Of a stretch of 64,000 nt of DNA, positions 25,696 through 33,924 are shown in pieces. Made by a program: the position numbers and the translations under genes. Origin of the DNA: Rhodocyclaceae bacterium UBA1310. GTDB lineage: Bacteria > Pseudomonadota > Gammaproteobacteria > Burkholderiales > Rhodocyclaceae. Where the stretch lies: positions 1 through 64,000 of the forward strand of contig DBTS01000006.1 of the NCBI GenBank assembly GCA_002307175.1. Reading direction: 5' to 3'. The notes below the pieces were generated by a model that was given only the letters and a program-made list of their open reading frames with translations, did no database searches and was not told the DNA's origin. Within the stretch, counting starts at the first letter, position 1. Each line of letters opens with the position of its first letter.

Positions 25696-26253
25696 ATGTC
25701 TCGTCTGTTTGGATTGTTGTTGTGCGGTGCGCTGTTTGCTGCCCCCGCTCTGGCTGCGCCGGCCCATGAGCATGGCGTGGCGACGCTGGATGTGAGTCTG
25801 GAAGGGCATGCGCTGGACATTGCGCTGGATTCTCCGCTGGATAATCTGCTGGGCTTTGAGCACGCGCCGACCACCGAGGTGCAACGCACGCAGGTGGTGG
25901 CAATGGTGCGGCGCCTGCGTGATGCGGGCGCAGTGTTGCAGCCCAATAGTGGCGCGCGGTGTACGCTGGCCGACGTGCACATGGCTTCATCGGCTTTGCC
26001 ACCTGCCATGCTGGGGGAGGCTGGCGCGCAGGTCAGTGCGAATCATGAACCACCCGGCCATGCGGATCTGGCGGCGGATTTTCACTTTGACTGTGTGCAT
26101 CCCGAGGCTTTGCGCGAATTGCGCGTGGGGTTTTTCGAGGCTTTCTCGGGCTTTCGCCTGATCCGGGTGCAGGCGGTGGGGCCGCATGGGCAGAGCTATG
26201 CCGAGCTGACGGCGTCTGCGCCGGTGTTTGAATGGAAACCGGCGCATGACTGA
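25696..26253 (+). CDS. zrgA: DUF2796 protein, ZrgA-like periplasmic zinc-uptake component
   Basis: The 185-residue protein has a cleavable signal peptide (MSRLFGLLLCGALFAAPALA), followed directly by AHEHGVATLDV, the DUF2796 signature. Other conserved blocks are LDNLLGFEHAP and FHFDC near residue 130. DUF2796 proteins such as Vibrio ZrgA are Zur-regulated and needed with a neighbouring ABC system for zinc uptake. AAAGGA precedes the start. Its stop overlaps the ATG of the next gene by 8 bases. Confidence 0.85.
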   Translation: MSRLFGLLLCGALFAAPALAAPAHEHGVATLDVSLEGHALDIALDSPLDNLLGFEHAPTTEVQRTQVVAMVRRLRDAGAVLQPNSGARCTLADVHMASSALPPAMLGEAGAQVSANHEPPGHADLAADFHFDCVHPEALRELRVGFFEAFSGFRLIRVQAVGPHGQSYAELTASAPVFEWKPAHD

Positions 26254-26965
26254 GGAGGTGGTGATCCGCATTGAGGGGCTGCGCTTTGCCTGGCCCGGGC
26301 AGGCGCAGGAGGGCGGGGCGCTGGCGGTGCCTGCGTTTTCGCTGCGGCGCGGTGAGCATACCTTTCTGCAGGGGCCGAGTGGTTGCGGCAAGAGCACACT
26401 GCTGGGGCTGATTGCGGGCTTGCAGCAGCCGCAGGCCGGGCGTATCGAGGTGCTTGGGCAGGCGCCACAGAGCATGGCGGGGCGCGATCGCCTGCGCGCC
26501 GAGTTGATGGGTATCGTGTTCCAGCAGTTCAATTTGCTGCCTTATCTCTCGGTAATGGATAACGTGCTGCTGGCTGCGCGCTTTTCAACGGCACGCCGCC
26601 TGCATGCCGGGGCCGACCTGCGTGCTGAAGCGGCGCGGCTGCTGACACGCCTGAGTCTGGCGGAATCGCTGTGGCGCAAATCGGCCCTGCATCTTTCGGT
26701 GGGTCAGCAGCAGCGCGTGGCGATTGCGCGGGCGTTGTTCGGGCGGCCACCGCTGGTGCTGGCCGATGAGCCGACTTCGGCGCTGGATACGGCTAACGCA
26801 CAGATCTTTGTCGACATGCTGCTCGAAGAGGCGGATGCGGACGGTGCCACGGTGCTGATGGTGAGCCATGCGCAGGAGCTGGCGCAGTATTTTCGCCGCA
26901 CGCTGGATTTTGCGAGCCTTGTGCAGGGTGAGGGTGGTGGGGAGGCAGCATGCCGGGAATCCTGA
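26246..26965 (+). CDS. ABC transporter ATPase, LolD/MacB-like (zinc cluster)
   Basis: The 239-residue ATPase has Walker A GPSGCGKST, Q-loop in VFQQFNLLPYLSVMDNV, signature LSVGQQQRVAIARALF, Walker B LVLADEP and the switch His in MVSHAQE. The FQQFNLLPYL loop is typical of the LolD/MacB branch, which works with FtsX-like permeases. ATG 26246 overlaps the DUF2796 gene (translational coupling). Its partner permease starts inside its last codons. It should power the permease encoded at 26950. Confidence 0.9.
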   Translation: MTEEVVIRIEGLRFAWPGQAQEGGALAVPAFSLRRGEHTFLQGPSGCGKSTLLGLIAGLQQPQAGRIEVLGQAPQSMAGRDRLRAELMGIVFQQFNLLPYLSVMDNVLLAARFSTARRLHAGADLRAEAARLLTRLSLAESLWRKSALHLSVGQQQRVAIARALFGRPPLVLADEPTSALDTANAQIFVDMLLEEADADGATVLMVSHAQELAQYFRRTLDFASLVQGEGGGEAACRES

Positions 26966-28212
26966 GTCTGGCGTTGCGTAGTGCTTGGAACCGGCGCACC
27001 ACACTCGCCTTCATTGTGGCGGCGATGGTGCTGGCGACCATCCTGCTGCTTTCGGTGACGCAGGCGCGGCGCAGCCTGCATGAGAGTTTCTCGCAGGCAG
27101 TCAATGGCACGGATCTGATTGTGGGTGCGCGTGGCAGCAATGTGCAGTTGCTGCTGTATGCGGTGTTCCATATCGGAGATGCGACGCAGAACATGAGCTG
27201 GGCGAGTGCGCAGAAGCTGGCCCGGCACCCGGCAGTGGCGTGGAGCATTCCCTTGTCGCTGGGGGATTCGCACCGTGGTTTCCCGGTACTGGCGACGAGC
27301 CAGGCGTATTTTGAGCATCTGCAGGTGGGGCATGGCGAACTGCTGCAGTTTTCGCAGGGGCGGATGTTCAATGATGTATATGACGCAGTGATTGGCTCGG
27401 AAGTGGCGCAGCGTCTTGGCTATGCAGTGGGCCAGCGTATAACGCTGACACATGGTGCGGTGGCGATGCCAGGGGCTGCACATGCGGACAAACCTTTCAG
27501 GGTAGTGGGCGTGCTGGCGCCGACAGGTACGCCGGTGGATCGCACGGTGCACATCACGCTGGCCGGGATGGAGGCGATCCACCTCGATTGGCAGGCTGGC
27601 GCACCCTTGCCGGGTATGCATATCAGCGCGGAGGCTGCGCGGCGCTTTGACCTGACACCGAAGACGATCACTGCGCAGTTGCTCGGCCTCAAGCGCCGCA
27701 GCGATGTGTTTGCGATGCAGCGGGCAGTGGCTGATGAAGCTGCGGAGCCGCTGATGGGCGTGCTGCCGGGAGTGACGCTGGATCAGCTCTGGGAGTTGGC
27801 GGGGCGTGGCGAGCAGGTGTTGATGGGCCTGGCCTGGGTGGTGGCTGTGGCCGGAATTGCCGGAATGGTGGCCACGCTGCTGGCCAGCCTGCAGGCGCGC
27901 CGCCGCGAGTTGGCGATTCTGCGCGCAGTGGGGGCGGGGCCGTGGGAGATTCTGGCGCTTCTGGGGCTTGAAGGTTTGGGGGTGACACTCGCCGGCATGC
28001 TGCTGGGGGTGTTGCTGACGGCAAGCCTGCTGCCCCTGATGAGTGCGTGGTTGGAAGTTCACTACGGAATTTCCCTGGCAGGGCTGAGCCTGGATGTGAC
28101 GAGTGTGACGATGCTGGCCCTGCTGCTTGCCGGCGGTGTACTGGGGAGCCTGATTCCGGGGGTGTGCGCATGGCGTATGTCGCTGTCCGAAGGATTGGCG
28201 CCGAGGGTATGA
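26950..28212 (+). CDS. FtsX/MacB-type ABC permease (zinc cluster)
   Basis: The 420-residue protein has one membrane helix at the start (RTTLAFIVAAMVLATILLLS), a large periplasmic MacB-like domain (about residues 40-280; contains IVGARGSNVQLLLYAVFHIG) and three C-terminal helices (about 288-312, 335-360 and 380-405). This is the type VII ABC topology of LolCE, MacB and FtsX. In Zrg-type clusters the permease is found with DUF2796 and DUF3299 proteins. Whether it moves a substrate or transmits force to the periplasmic partners is unknown. Confidence 0.9.
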   Translation: MPGILSLALRSAWNRRTTLAFIVAAMVLATILLLSVTQARRSLHESFSQAVNGTDLIVGARGSNVQLLLYAVFHIGDATQNMSWASAQKLARHPAVAWSIPLSLGDSHRGFPVLATSQAYFEHLQVGHGELLQFSQGRMFNDVYDAVIGSEVAQRLGYAVGQRITLTHGAVAMPGAAHADKPFRVVGVLAPTGTPVDRTVHITLAGMEAIHLDWQAGAPLPGMHISAEAARRFDLTPKTITAQLLGLKRRSDVFAMQRAVADEAAEPLMGVLPGVTLDQLWELAGRGEQVLMGLAWVVAVAGIAGMVATLLASLQARRRELAILRAVGAGPWEILALLGLEGLGVTLAGMLLGVLLTASLLPLMSAWLEVHYGISLAGLSLDVTSVTMLALLLAGGVLGSLIPGVCAWRMSLSEGLAPRV

Positions 28213-28215
28213 TAT

Positions 28216-28806
28216 ATGCGTAACGTAGCCGTTAGAAATCTGTGCTGCGGAGTTCTGTTGGTGGCAGTTCTGGCTCTGGCAGTGTGGGCTGGGTGGGTCG
28301 CATGGGAGCGTTATCGCGCGGCTAATCGTCCCTTGTTTCACGAGATCGGTTGGCCCGATCTGGTGCCGGCGGGGTGGACGCCACCGGATGTGCTGCGTGG
28401 CATGAATGTGAACCGCTATCAGGATGGTGATCCGGAGGCGATCGACGCACTCGCGAGAATGAAAAACGCATGGGCAGATGCGCCGGCGGTGAAGGCGCTG
28501 GATGGCAGGCTGGTGCGGATTGCCGGCTATGTGATTCCGCTTGATCGCGAGAATGATGAGGTGCATGAGTTTTTGCTGCTGCCGTATTTCGGGGCGTGTA
28601 TTCATGTGCCACCCCCACCCTCTAACCAGATCATTTATGTGCGCTCGAAGGCGCCGCTGGAAGGCATGATGACAATGGATACTTTCTGGGTGGACGGTAC
28701 TCTGCAGGTGAGCACTACCGATAGCCCCTGGGGGCAGGCGGGTTATACCTTGCAAGCGTATGACACGCAGCACTATGAAGTTCCTGCCCAATCAAACAAG
28801 TCTTGA
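28216..28806 (+). CDS. DUF3299 protein, membrane-anchored (zinc cluster)
   Basis: The 196-residue protein has one N-terminal membrane helix (LLVAVLALAVWAGWVAW) and a periplasmic DUF3299 domain with the conserved blocks LDGRLVRIAGYVIPLDR, EFLLLPYFGACIHVPPPP and NQIIYVR. The CIHVPPP motif is the family's hallmark and its Cys/His may bind metal. It starts 4 bases after the permease gene and resembles the last gene of the Vibrio zrg operon. Confidence 0.85.
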   Translation: MRNVAVRNLCCGVLLVAVLALAVWAGWVAWERYRAANRPLFHEIGWPDLVPAGWTPPDVLRGMNVNRYQDGDPEAIDALARMKNAWADAPAVKALDGRLVRIAGYVIPLDRENDEVHEFLLLPYFGACIHVPPPPSNQIIYVRSKAPLEGMMTMDTFWVDGTLQVSTTDSPWGQAGYTLQAYDTQHYEVPAQSNKS

Positions 28807-28810
28807 TGTG

Positions 28811-28933
28811 ATGAACAAACTGATGAGCTATTCCCTCTTTTCGATGCCGACGTGGTTGCGCCTGTGTCTGGTAGTGCCGCTGTGCGTGGCGCTGTGGCTG
28901 GTGGTGGCGTGGGCGCTGGAGGTGTTGCCATGA
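28811..28933 (+). CDS. 40-residue single-pass membrane protein in the zinc operon
   Basis: An ATG at 28811 opens a 40-codon frame: a short polar start (MNKLMSYSLF), SMPTWLRL, and one hydrophobic helix CLVVPLCVALWLVVAWALEV. It starts 4 bases after the DUF3299 stop and its TGA overlaps the ATG of the ATPase gene (ATGA at 28930), so it fits the operon's coupled layout. I know of similar tiny PTWLRLxLVxPL proteins ahead of Znu/Mnt-type ATPases, but no function. It may be a subunit or assembly factor. Confidence 0.65.
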   Translation: MNKLMSYSLFSMPTWLRLCLVVPLCVALWLVVAWALEVLP

Positions 28934-29709
28934 GTGCGACGGTGGGTGGAGGCGTGGATGCCATGGCGGGTACGATGATTAGTCTGCATGATCTGACGGT
29001 GAGCTATCGGCGCCATCCGGCGGTGCATCATCTCTCCGGCAGTTTCGCGAGAGGCTCGCTGACGGCGCTGGTGGGGCCGAACGGGGCGGGCAAGAGCACG
29101 TTGCTGAAAAGCCTGCTCGGGCTGGTGCCGATCGAGCACGGCAGCGTGCTGCTGGGTGTGGAGCGGCAGCATATTGCATATCTGCCACAGCGCTCGGAGA
29201 TCGACCGCAGCTTTCCGCTTTCGGTGCTCGATTGTGTGCTGCTCGGCCACTGGCAGCGCAATGGCCTGCATGCGGGGATCTCGGCGGAGGCCCGCCAGGC
29301 CGCAGTGCAGGCGCTGGCTACGGTAGGGCTGGGGGGCTTTGAGGGGCGGGCGCTGGGCACGCTCTCGGGCGGGCAATTTCAGCGCGTGCTGTTTGCGCGC
29401 ATCCTGCTGCAGGACGCGCAACTGATCCTGCTTGATGAGCCATTCGCGGCAGTAGATGAGCCGACCATTGATGCCCTGATGGCGCTGATCCTGCGCTGGC
29501 AGGCCGAAGGGCGCACGACGATTGCGGTGCTGCATGATTTTGATCTGGTGCGTGGGCGCTTTCCGCAAACCCTGCTGCTGGCGCGCAAGCTGCTGGCCTG
29601 GGGGGCAACGGCGGAGGTGCTGACCCCGGAGAATATGCGCCGTATGCGCGCTACAGTGGCAGCCTGGGATGAGCATGCGCCGGTGTGCAATACGGAGGGT
29701 GAGGACTGA
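28930..29709 (+). CDS. znuC: ZnuC-like zinc ABC transporter ATPase
   Basis: The 259-residue ATPase has Walker A at residues 49-57 (GPNGAGKST), Q-loop in AYLPQRSEIDRSFP, signature LSGGQFQRVLFAR, Walker B LILLDEP and switch His in VLHDFDLV. The LPQRxxxDxxFP pattern is typical of cluster 9 manganese/zinc/iron importers. It starts at ATG 28930, overlapping the small protein's stop, and ends overlapping the permease gene's start. It energises uptake by the permease at 29709. Confidence 0.9.
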   Translation: MSATVGGGVDAMAGTMISLHDLTVSYRRHPAVHHLSGSFARGSLTALVGPNGAGKSTLLKSLLGLVPIEHGSVLLGVERQHIAYLPQRSEIDRSFPLSVLDCVLLGHWQRNGLHAGISAEARQAAVQALATVGLGGFEGRALGTLSGGQFQRVLFARILLQDAQLILLDEPFAAVDEPTIDALMALILRWQAEGRTTIAVLHDFDLVRGRFPQTLLLARKLLAWGATAEVLTPENMRRMRATVAAWDEHAPVCNTEGED

Positions 29710-30584
29710 TGCTGGCCCATCTGTATGCTATCCTGATTGTGCCGTTTGCGGAGAATCCGTTTATGCGGCGGGCATTGGCGGGAGCATTGGCGCTTTCAGT
29801 GGCAAGCCCTCCGCTGGGTATCCTGCTCACCTTGCGGCGTATGAGTCTCTTTGGTGATGCGCTGAGCCATGCGGTGTTGCCAGGCGTTGCGGTGGGGTTT
29901 CTGCTGTGTGGTCTGTCCTTGCCGGCAATGAGCATTGGCGGGCTGGTGGCCGGGATGCTGGTGGTGGCGCTGGCGGGCTGGATCAGCCGGCGCACGCAGC
30001 TGCGCGAGGATGCGAGTCTGGCGGCCACCTATCTGGTGGCGCTGGCGCTGGGCGTGATGCTGATTTCGGCGCAGGGCACGCAGGTGGATCTGCTGCACAT
30101 TCTGTTTGGCAATGTGCTGGCGGTGGACCAGGATGGGCTGTTGCTGATCGCCGGGATTGCGACACTGATCCTGGTGCTGCTTGCCACGCTGTACCGCGGT
30201 TTGCTGCTGGAAACTTTCGATCCGCTCTTCCTTGCTGCCTGCGGTGGGCGCGGCTGGCTTTATCAGCAGGCCTTTCTGCTGATGGTAGTGCTGAATCTGG
30301 TGGCGGCATTCCAGACGCTGGGCACGCTGATGGCGGTGGGCCTGATGATGATTCCGGCGGTGGCAGCCCGCTTGTGGAGCGAGCGCCTGGGCGTGCAGTT
30401 TATGGTTGGGGTGGCGCTGGCGGTGCTGGCGAGTGTGGCGGGGCTGCTGCTGTCCTACCACTTTGATCTGTCGTCGGGGCCAGCGATCATCGTGAGTGCC
30501 GGTGCGGTATATGGCGCATCGGTGTTGGTGGCGCCGGGGGGCTGGCTGCGCCAGTTGATGCAGCGGCCACATCTGCGTGGGTGA
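29709..30584 (+). CDS. znuB: ZnuB-like zinc ABC transporter permease
   Basis: The 291-residue protein has seven to nine hydrophobic helices and the ABC-3 family pattern: MSLFGDALSHAVLPGVAVGF (the coupling and channel-lining helix), LHILFGNVLAVD, and GTLMAVGLMMIPAVAARLW. Its ATG overlaps the ATPase stop (TGATG at 29707). The family imports Zn, Mn or Fe; Zn is inferred from the operon's DUF2796/DUF3299 genes. Confidence 0.9.
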   Translation: MLAHLYAILIVPFAENPFMRRALAGALALSVASPPLGILLTLRRMSLFGDALSHAVLPGVAVGFLLCGLSLPAMSIGGLVAGMLVVALAGWISRRTQLREDASLAATYLVALALGVMLISAQGTQVDLLHILFGNVLAVDQDGLLLIAGIATLILVLLATLYRGLLLETFDPLFLAACGGRGWLYQQAFLLMVVLNLVAAFQTLGTLMAVGLMMIPAVAARLWSERLGVQFMVGVALAVLASVAGLLLSYHFDLSSGPAIIVSAGAVYGASVLVAPGGWLRQLMQRPHLRG

Positions 30585-30626
30585 ATCAGCGAGTCTGCGA
30601 GAAGAATTTTCTGAGGGAGAATGTGC

Positions 30627-31529
30627 ATGCGTAGATACTTGTTTGGCATGGTAGCGGTGCTGGCGCTGGGTTGGCAGGGGCTGGCGTTTGGCGCGGAGAA
30701 GATTCCGGTGGTGGCGAGTTTCTCGATTCTCGGGGATATCGTCAGCAATGTGGGCGGTGAGCGCATTGCGGTGAGCACGCTGGTGGGGCCGGATCAGGAT
30801 GCGCATGTATTCGAGCCCCGCCCGGCGGACGTGGCGAAGGTGAGTCGCGCAAAGCTGGTGGTGATCAACGGGCTTGGCTTTGAGGGCTGGATGGCGCGGC
30901 TGGCGAAATCTTCCGGCTACAAGGGGCCGCTGGTGGTGGCGAGCACTGGTGTGAAACCCCGCCAGATGGCAAGCGAGGACGGCCACGGGCATGGCGAGCA
31001 GATTGATCCGCATGCCTGGCAGGACCCGACGAATGTGATTGAGTATGTGAAGAACATCACCGAGGCGCTGGTGCGACTTGACCCGGCCGGTGAGGCGGAA
31101 TACCGCAACAACGCCATGAAGTACACGGTGCAACTGCAAGCGCTGGACGCCTGGGTGCGCGCGCAGTACGCACGCTTCCCGGCTGAGAAGCGGCGCATCA
31201 TCACCTCGCATGATGCGTTTGGCTATCATGGCGCGCACTACGGCATCGAGTTCCTCGCGCCGCAGGGGATGTCTACCGAGAGCGAGGCTAGTGCGAAGGA
31301 TGTGGCGCGCCTCGTGCAGCAGATCCGGCGCGAGAAGATCAAGGCGGTGTTCATGGAGAACATGAGCAACCCGAAACTGATCCAGCAGCTCTCCAAGGAT
31401 GCCGGCGTGACCTTGGCCGGGGAACTCTATCCGGATGCGCTATCGAAGGAAAACGGCCCGGCGAAGACCTACCTGATACTGATCCGCCACAATGTGGAGG
31501 AGATCGTGGCAGCACTGGGGCGAAACTGA
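30627..31529 (+). CDS. znuA: ZnuA-like zinc-binding periplasmic protein
   Basis: ATG 30627 is chosen over 30621 because GAGGGAGA then has proper spacing. The 300-residue protein has a signal peptide (about 24 residues, ending LAFG-AE) and the cluster A-I binding-protein fold. Likely metal ligands are His60 (DAHVFEP), His129 (DPHAW), His195 (TSHDAFGY) and Asp270 (GELYPDAL), as in TroA-type proteins. A short His-rich loop (EDGHGHGE) precedes His129; such loops favour zinc. A hairpin terminator ends the operon just downstream. Confidence 0.9.
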   Translation: MRRYLFGMVAVLALGWQGLAFGAEKIPVVASFSILGDIVSNVGGERIAVSTLVGPDQDAHVFEPRPADVAKVSRAKLVVINGLGFEGWMARLAKSSGYKGPLVVASTGVKPRQMASEDGHGHGEQIDPHAWQDPTNVIEYVKNITEALVRLDPAGEAEYRNNAMKYTVQLQALDAWVRAQYARFPAEKRRIITSHDAFGYHGAHYGIEFLAPQGMSTESEASAKDVARLVQQIRREKIKAVFMENMSNPKLIQQLSKDAGVTLAGELYPDALSKENGPAKTYLILIRHNVEEIVAALGRN

Positions 31530-31540
31530 TAATCCTCCTC

Positions 31541-31569
31541 CAAAGGCTGCATGCTTCATGCAGCCTTTG
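31541..31569. terminator. Perfect hairpin between convergent genes
   Basis: A 13-base-pair perfect stem (CAAAGGCTGCATG with CATGCAGCCTTTG) with a 3-base loop lies 12 bases after the znuA stop. The stop codon of the convergent membrane-protein gene lies inside it. There is no long T-run, but the stem is strong and suits both strands. Confidence 0.7.
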
Positions 31570-32596
31570 ACACAGATGCTGTGAGAGAGGGGGTTTCTGG
31601 CGCCAGGTAATAGAGTATTCCGAAGATGTAGAACGGGATCAGTTCAAGCATTACACGCGACTCGCTGATAACGCCGAAACAGAAAATCGAGGCAGACAAC
31701 GCGAGGAACGTGAAGCCCAAGCCAAAGAAACGTGCGGGATCTTTTTTCATCAGGCTGATGGCCAGCACGGCTGCACAGGTCAGAATGAATAGAGGTGTCA
31801 AATGAAAGAAGAGACTCGGGGTAAGCTCCCCGGCGATGCTGCGGATGTTGAAGCCGATGGCGATGTCGAAATTGTGCGAGACGCCGGGTGCGCTGACCAT
31901 TTCACGTACCAGTAGCATTTTGCGGAGCGCTAGGATGAGGAGCGTCCCCAGCGTGCCACACAGAATGCCGGCCAGGCACAGGGCTTTGTCTATATGACGG
32001 AGCCAGTGCTTATGACGATAAGTAAAGAATGCCTTGGCAATCGGATGGACAACCATCCAGATCGCCATGAACAGGGCGCTTTCACGATTGAGGATGGCAA
32101 TCGTGAAAAGCGCGCTGAACCAGCGCCAATCTTTGTCGGCGAAGACAAAATAGACAAACAGCAGGAATAGTATGATGCAGTACTGGTCCCAGGCATACAG
32201 CCACAGTTGGTTCAGCAGAAAAGAGAAAAACGCCTGAAAGGCGAAAAAGGCAAGCCATGCGGACTGTTTTCCGAATCGTCGGTCAGCCAGCAGCAGGACC
32301 ATATAGCCGGCAAGTGTGGTCATGCCAGCCAGAAAAAAAACATGTGCAAGGGAAAAGTCTCCGATCAGAGCGGACAGTAACCTGATCGTGTATGGGCCTA
32401 AAAGACGACTCTGGTAGATGGCCCAGAACGGAGTTCCGTCCAGCACCTGTGCGGAGGCGCCGATGGAATTTCCATAGTGGCTTCCCATCACAAAGAATAT
32501 GAGGCGCAGTTGCGCGAGCATCGCCAGCGCGGATGCCATGACCCAGCAGAAATGAGTGCGATAGCGATGGGATGGAGACATGCTGATGTTACTCAA
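31556..32596 (-). CDS. Polytopic membrane protein, 346 aa (paralogue a)
   Basis: About eight to nine hydrophobic helices are visible. The protein is a paralogue of the next gene (32676-33698): both share YQSRxLGPYTxRxL, LNxxWLYAWDxYxIIxFxLF, KDWRWFxALxxxAxxNRESA and ESRVMLELIPF. The conserved NRESALF and WLYAWD motifs sit in loops facing one side, as expected of an enzyme acting on lipid-linked sugars, but no GT-C DxD motif is clear. Start ATG 32596 or ATG 32581. It probably belongs to glycan metabolism with the neighbour at 33925. Confidence 0.75.
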   Translation of the reverse strand: MSNISMSPSHRYRTHFCWVMASALAMLAQLRLIFFVMGSHYGNSIGASAQVLDGTPFWAIYQSRLLGPYTIRLLSALIGDFSLAHVFFLAGMTTLAGYMVLLLADRRFGKQSAWLAFFAFQAFFSFLLNQLWLYAWDQYCIILFLLFVYFVFADKDWRWFSALFTIAILNRESALFMAIWMVVHPIAKAFFTYRHKHWLRHIDKALCLAGILCGTLGTLLILALRKMLLVREMVSAPGVSHNFDIAIGFNIRSIAGELTPSLFFHLTPLFILTCAAVLAISLMKKDPARFFGLGFTFLALSASIFCFGVISESRVMLELIPFYIFGILYYLAPETPSLTASVSKAA

Positions 32597-32675
32597 TGTG
32601 AAAATCCTGTGTGATTTTACGCTTTGCTTACGTGGAAACCCATGAACTGGTGGGAAGTATGCCCAGGGGAAGGGG

Positions 32676-33698
32676 TTAACTGCCGGAGTCTGTATTCCGG
32701 GAAATTTCTGCGGTATTCAGCCAGATCAACCCGAAGACTACGAACGGAACCAGTTCGAGCATTACCCGGGTTTCTGTGAGCACGCCAAAAATGACGATAG
32801 AAACGCAAAGCGCAATATGGGTGATGCCTATCGCGAGGAAGCGCCCAGGATTACGCTGCGCAAGGAGAAAGGCAATGACGGCGGTGAGCGCAAGAAATGC
32901 CGGACAGACGAGCTGCATGCCGAAGTTCGTGGCTAGTGTGCCAGCCATGTCGGCGACATTCCGATCCCAGGCGATAATGTAGTTGTGCACGATGCCCGGA
33001 GCGCGGCCCGCTTCGTGAATGAGCAGGGATTGGCGCAGGAGACGCAAGATGAACAAGCCGATCACCCCGCAGAGCACCCCGGCGGCGCACATTGTCCGAT
33101 CGAATCCCTGCCACCGTTTTTCTCGCCCGTGCTCAATGCAGACCCGGCAGATGGGCTGGAGGACCATCCACATGGCAATGAAGAGGGCGCTTTCGCGATT
33201 AAAGAGGGCGACCGCGTACAGTGCGGTGAACCAGCGCCAGTCCTTGGCTGCATAGACGAAATAGACGAACAGGGTGAAGACGATGATGCTGTAATGGTCC
33301 CAGGCGTAGAGCCAACGTTCGTTGAGCAGCGCAGCGAAGCCTAGATGAAAGGCGATGAAGGCGGCCCAGCCGGCCTGCGCTCCGAAGCGGCGGGTAGTAA
33401 GTTGGAGGAACAGCAGACCCGCCACCATCGTTGTTAGTATAAGGAAAACAACGTGGGCGAGCACAAAGTTGCCATCTGTGAAGGTTGCCAGAAAGCGGAC
33501 AGTGTAAGGGCCAAGGATGCGGCTCTGGTAGTTGGCCCAGTGGGGGACGCCGTTGATCACTCCGAGTGCGGCGTCGATCGATTCCGCGTATTGATGGCCC
33601 TGAATCAGCACAACGAGGCGGAACTGGGCCAGTGCCACGCCCGCCGAGGCTACGATCCACAGCAGATAGGTGCGCCCGACGGAGAGGATGCGCGACAT
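32676..33698 (-). CDS. Polytopic membrane protein, 340 aa (paralogue b)
   Basis: This tandem duplicate of the gene at 31556-32596 is transcribed first of the pair, with about 80 bases between them. It begins MSRILSVGRTYLLWIVASAG and has the same helix layout, including YQSRILGPYTVRF, NERWLYAWDHYSII, FNRESALFIAM and TETRVMLELVPFVVFG. It is higher in GC than its twin. Function is unknown; the neighbourhood suggests polysaccharide or lipid-linked sugar metabolism. Confidence 0.75.
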   Translation of the reverse strand: MSRILSVGRTYLLWIVASAGVALAQFRLVVLIQGHQYAESIDAALGVINGVPHWANYQSRILGPYTVRFLATFTDGNFVLAHVVFLILTTMVAGLLFLQLTTRRFGAQAGWAAFIAFHLGFAALLNERWLYAWDHYSIIVFTLFVYFVYAAKDWRWFTALYAVALFNRESALFIAMWMVLQPICRVCIEHGREKRWQGFDRTMCAAGVLCGVIGLFILRLLRQSLLIHEAGRAPGIVHNYIIAWDRNVADMAGTLATNFGMQLVCPAFLALTAVIAFLLAQRNPGRFLAIGITHIALCVSIVIFGVLTETRVMLELVPFVVFGLIWLNTAEISRNTDSGS

Positions 33699-33924
33699 GC
33701 AGGTTCCTTGAAAAGTGGGTGGAGGGAAATAGGGGGTACTGCAGGTAAGTATTGTAGGAGTCTAGCCGCAAGCACGCCAGTGAGCCGGTCGGCGACAGAC
33801 GTCGGTGGGGAAGACTACGCTGGGAGCGGTGTGATCCGGTTTCGGAGCGTACGACCCGAATTATGACACCGACCACGTCAGGTCGGCTAAAATTCTACCT
33901 TCTGTCACAGGCAGGCCCGGTCCG

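Noticed and set aside
26704..28791. Minus-strand open frame of about 695 codons across the zinc operon
   Set aside because: It is antisense to three well-supported genes and has His/Gln/Arg-rich composition without any domain.
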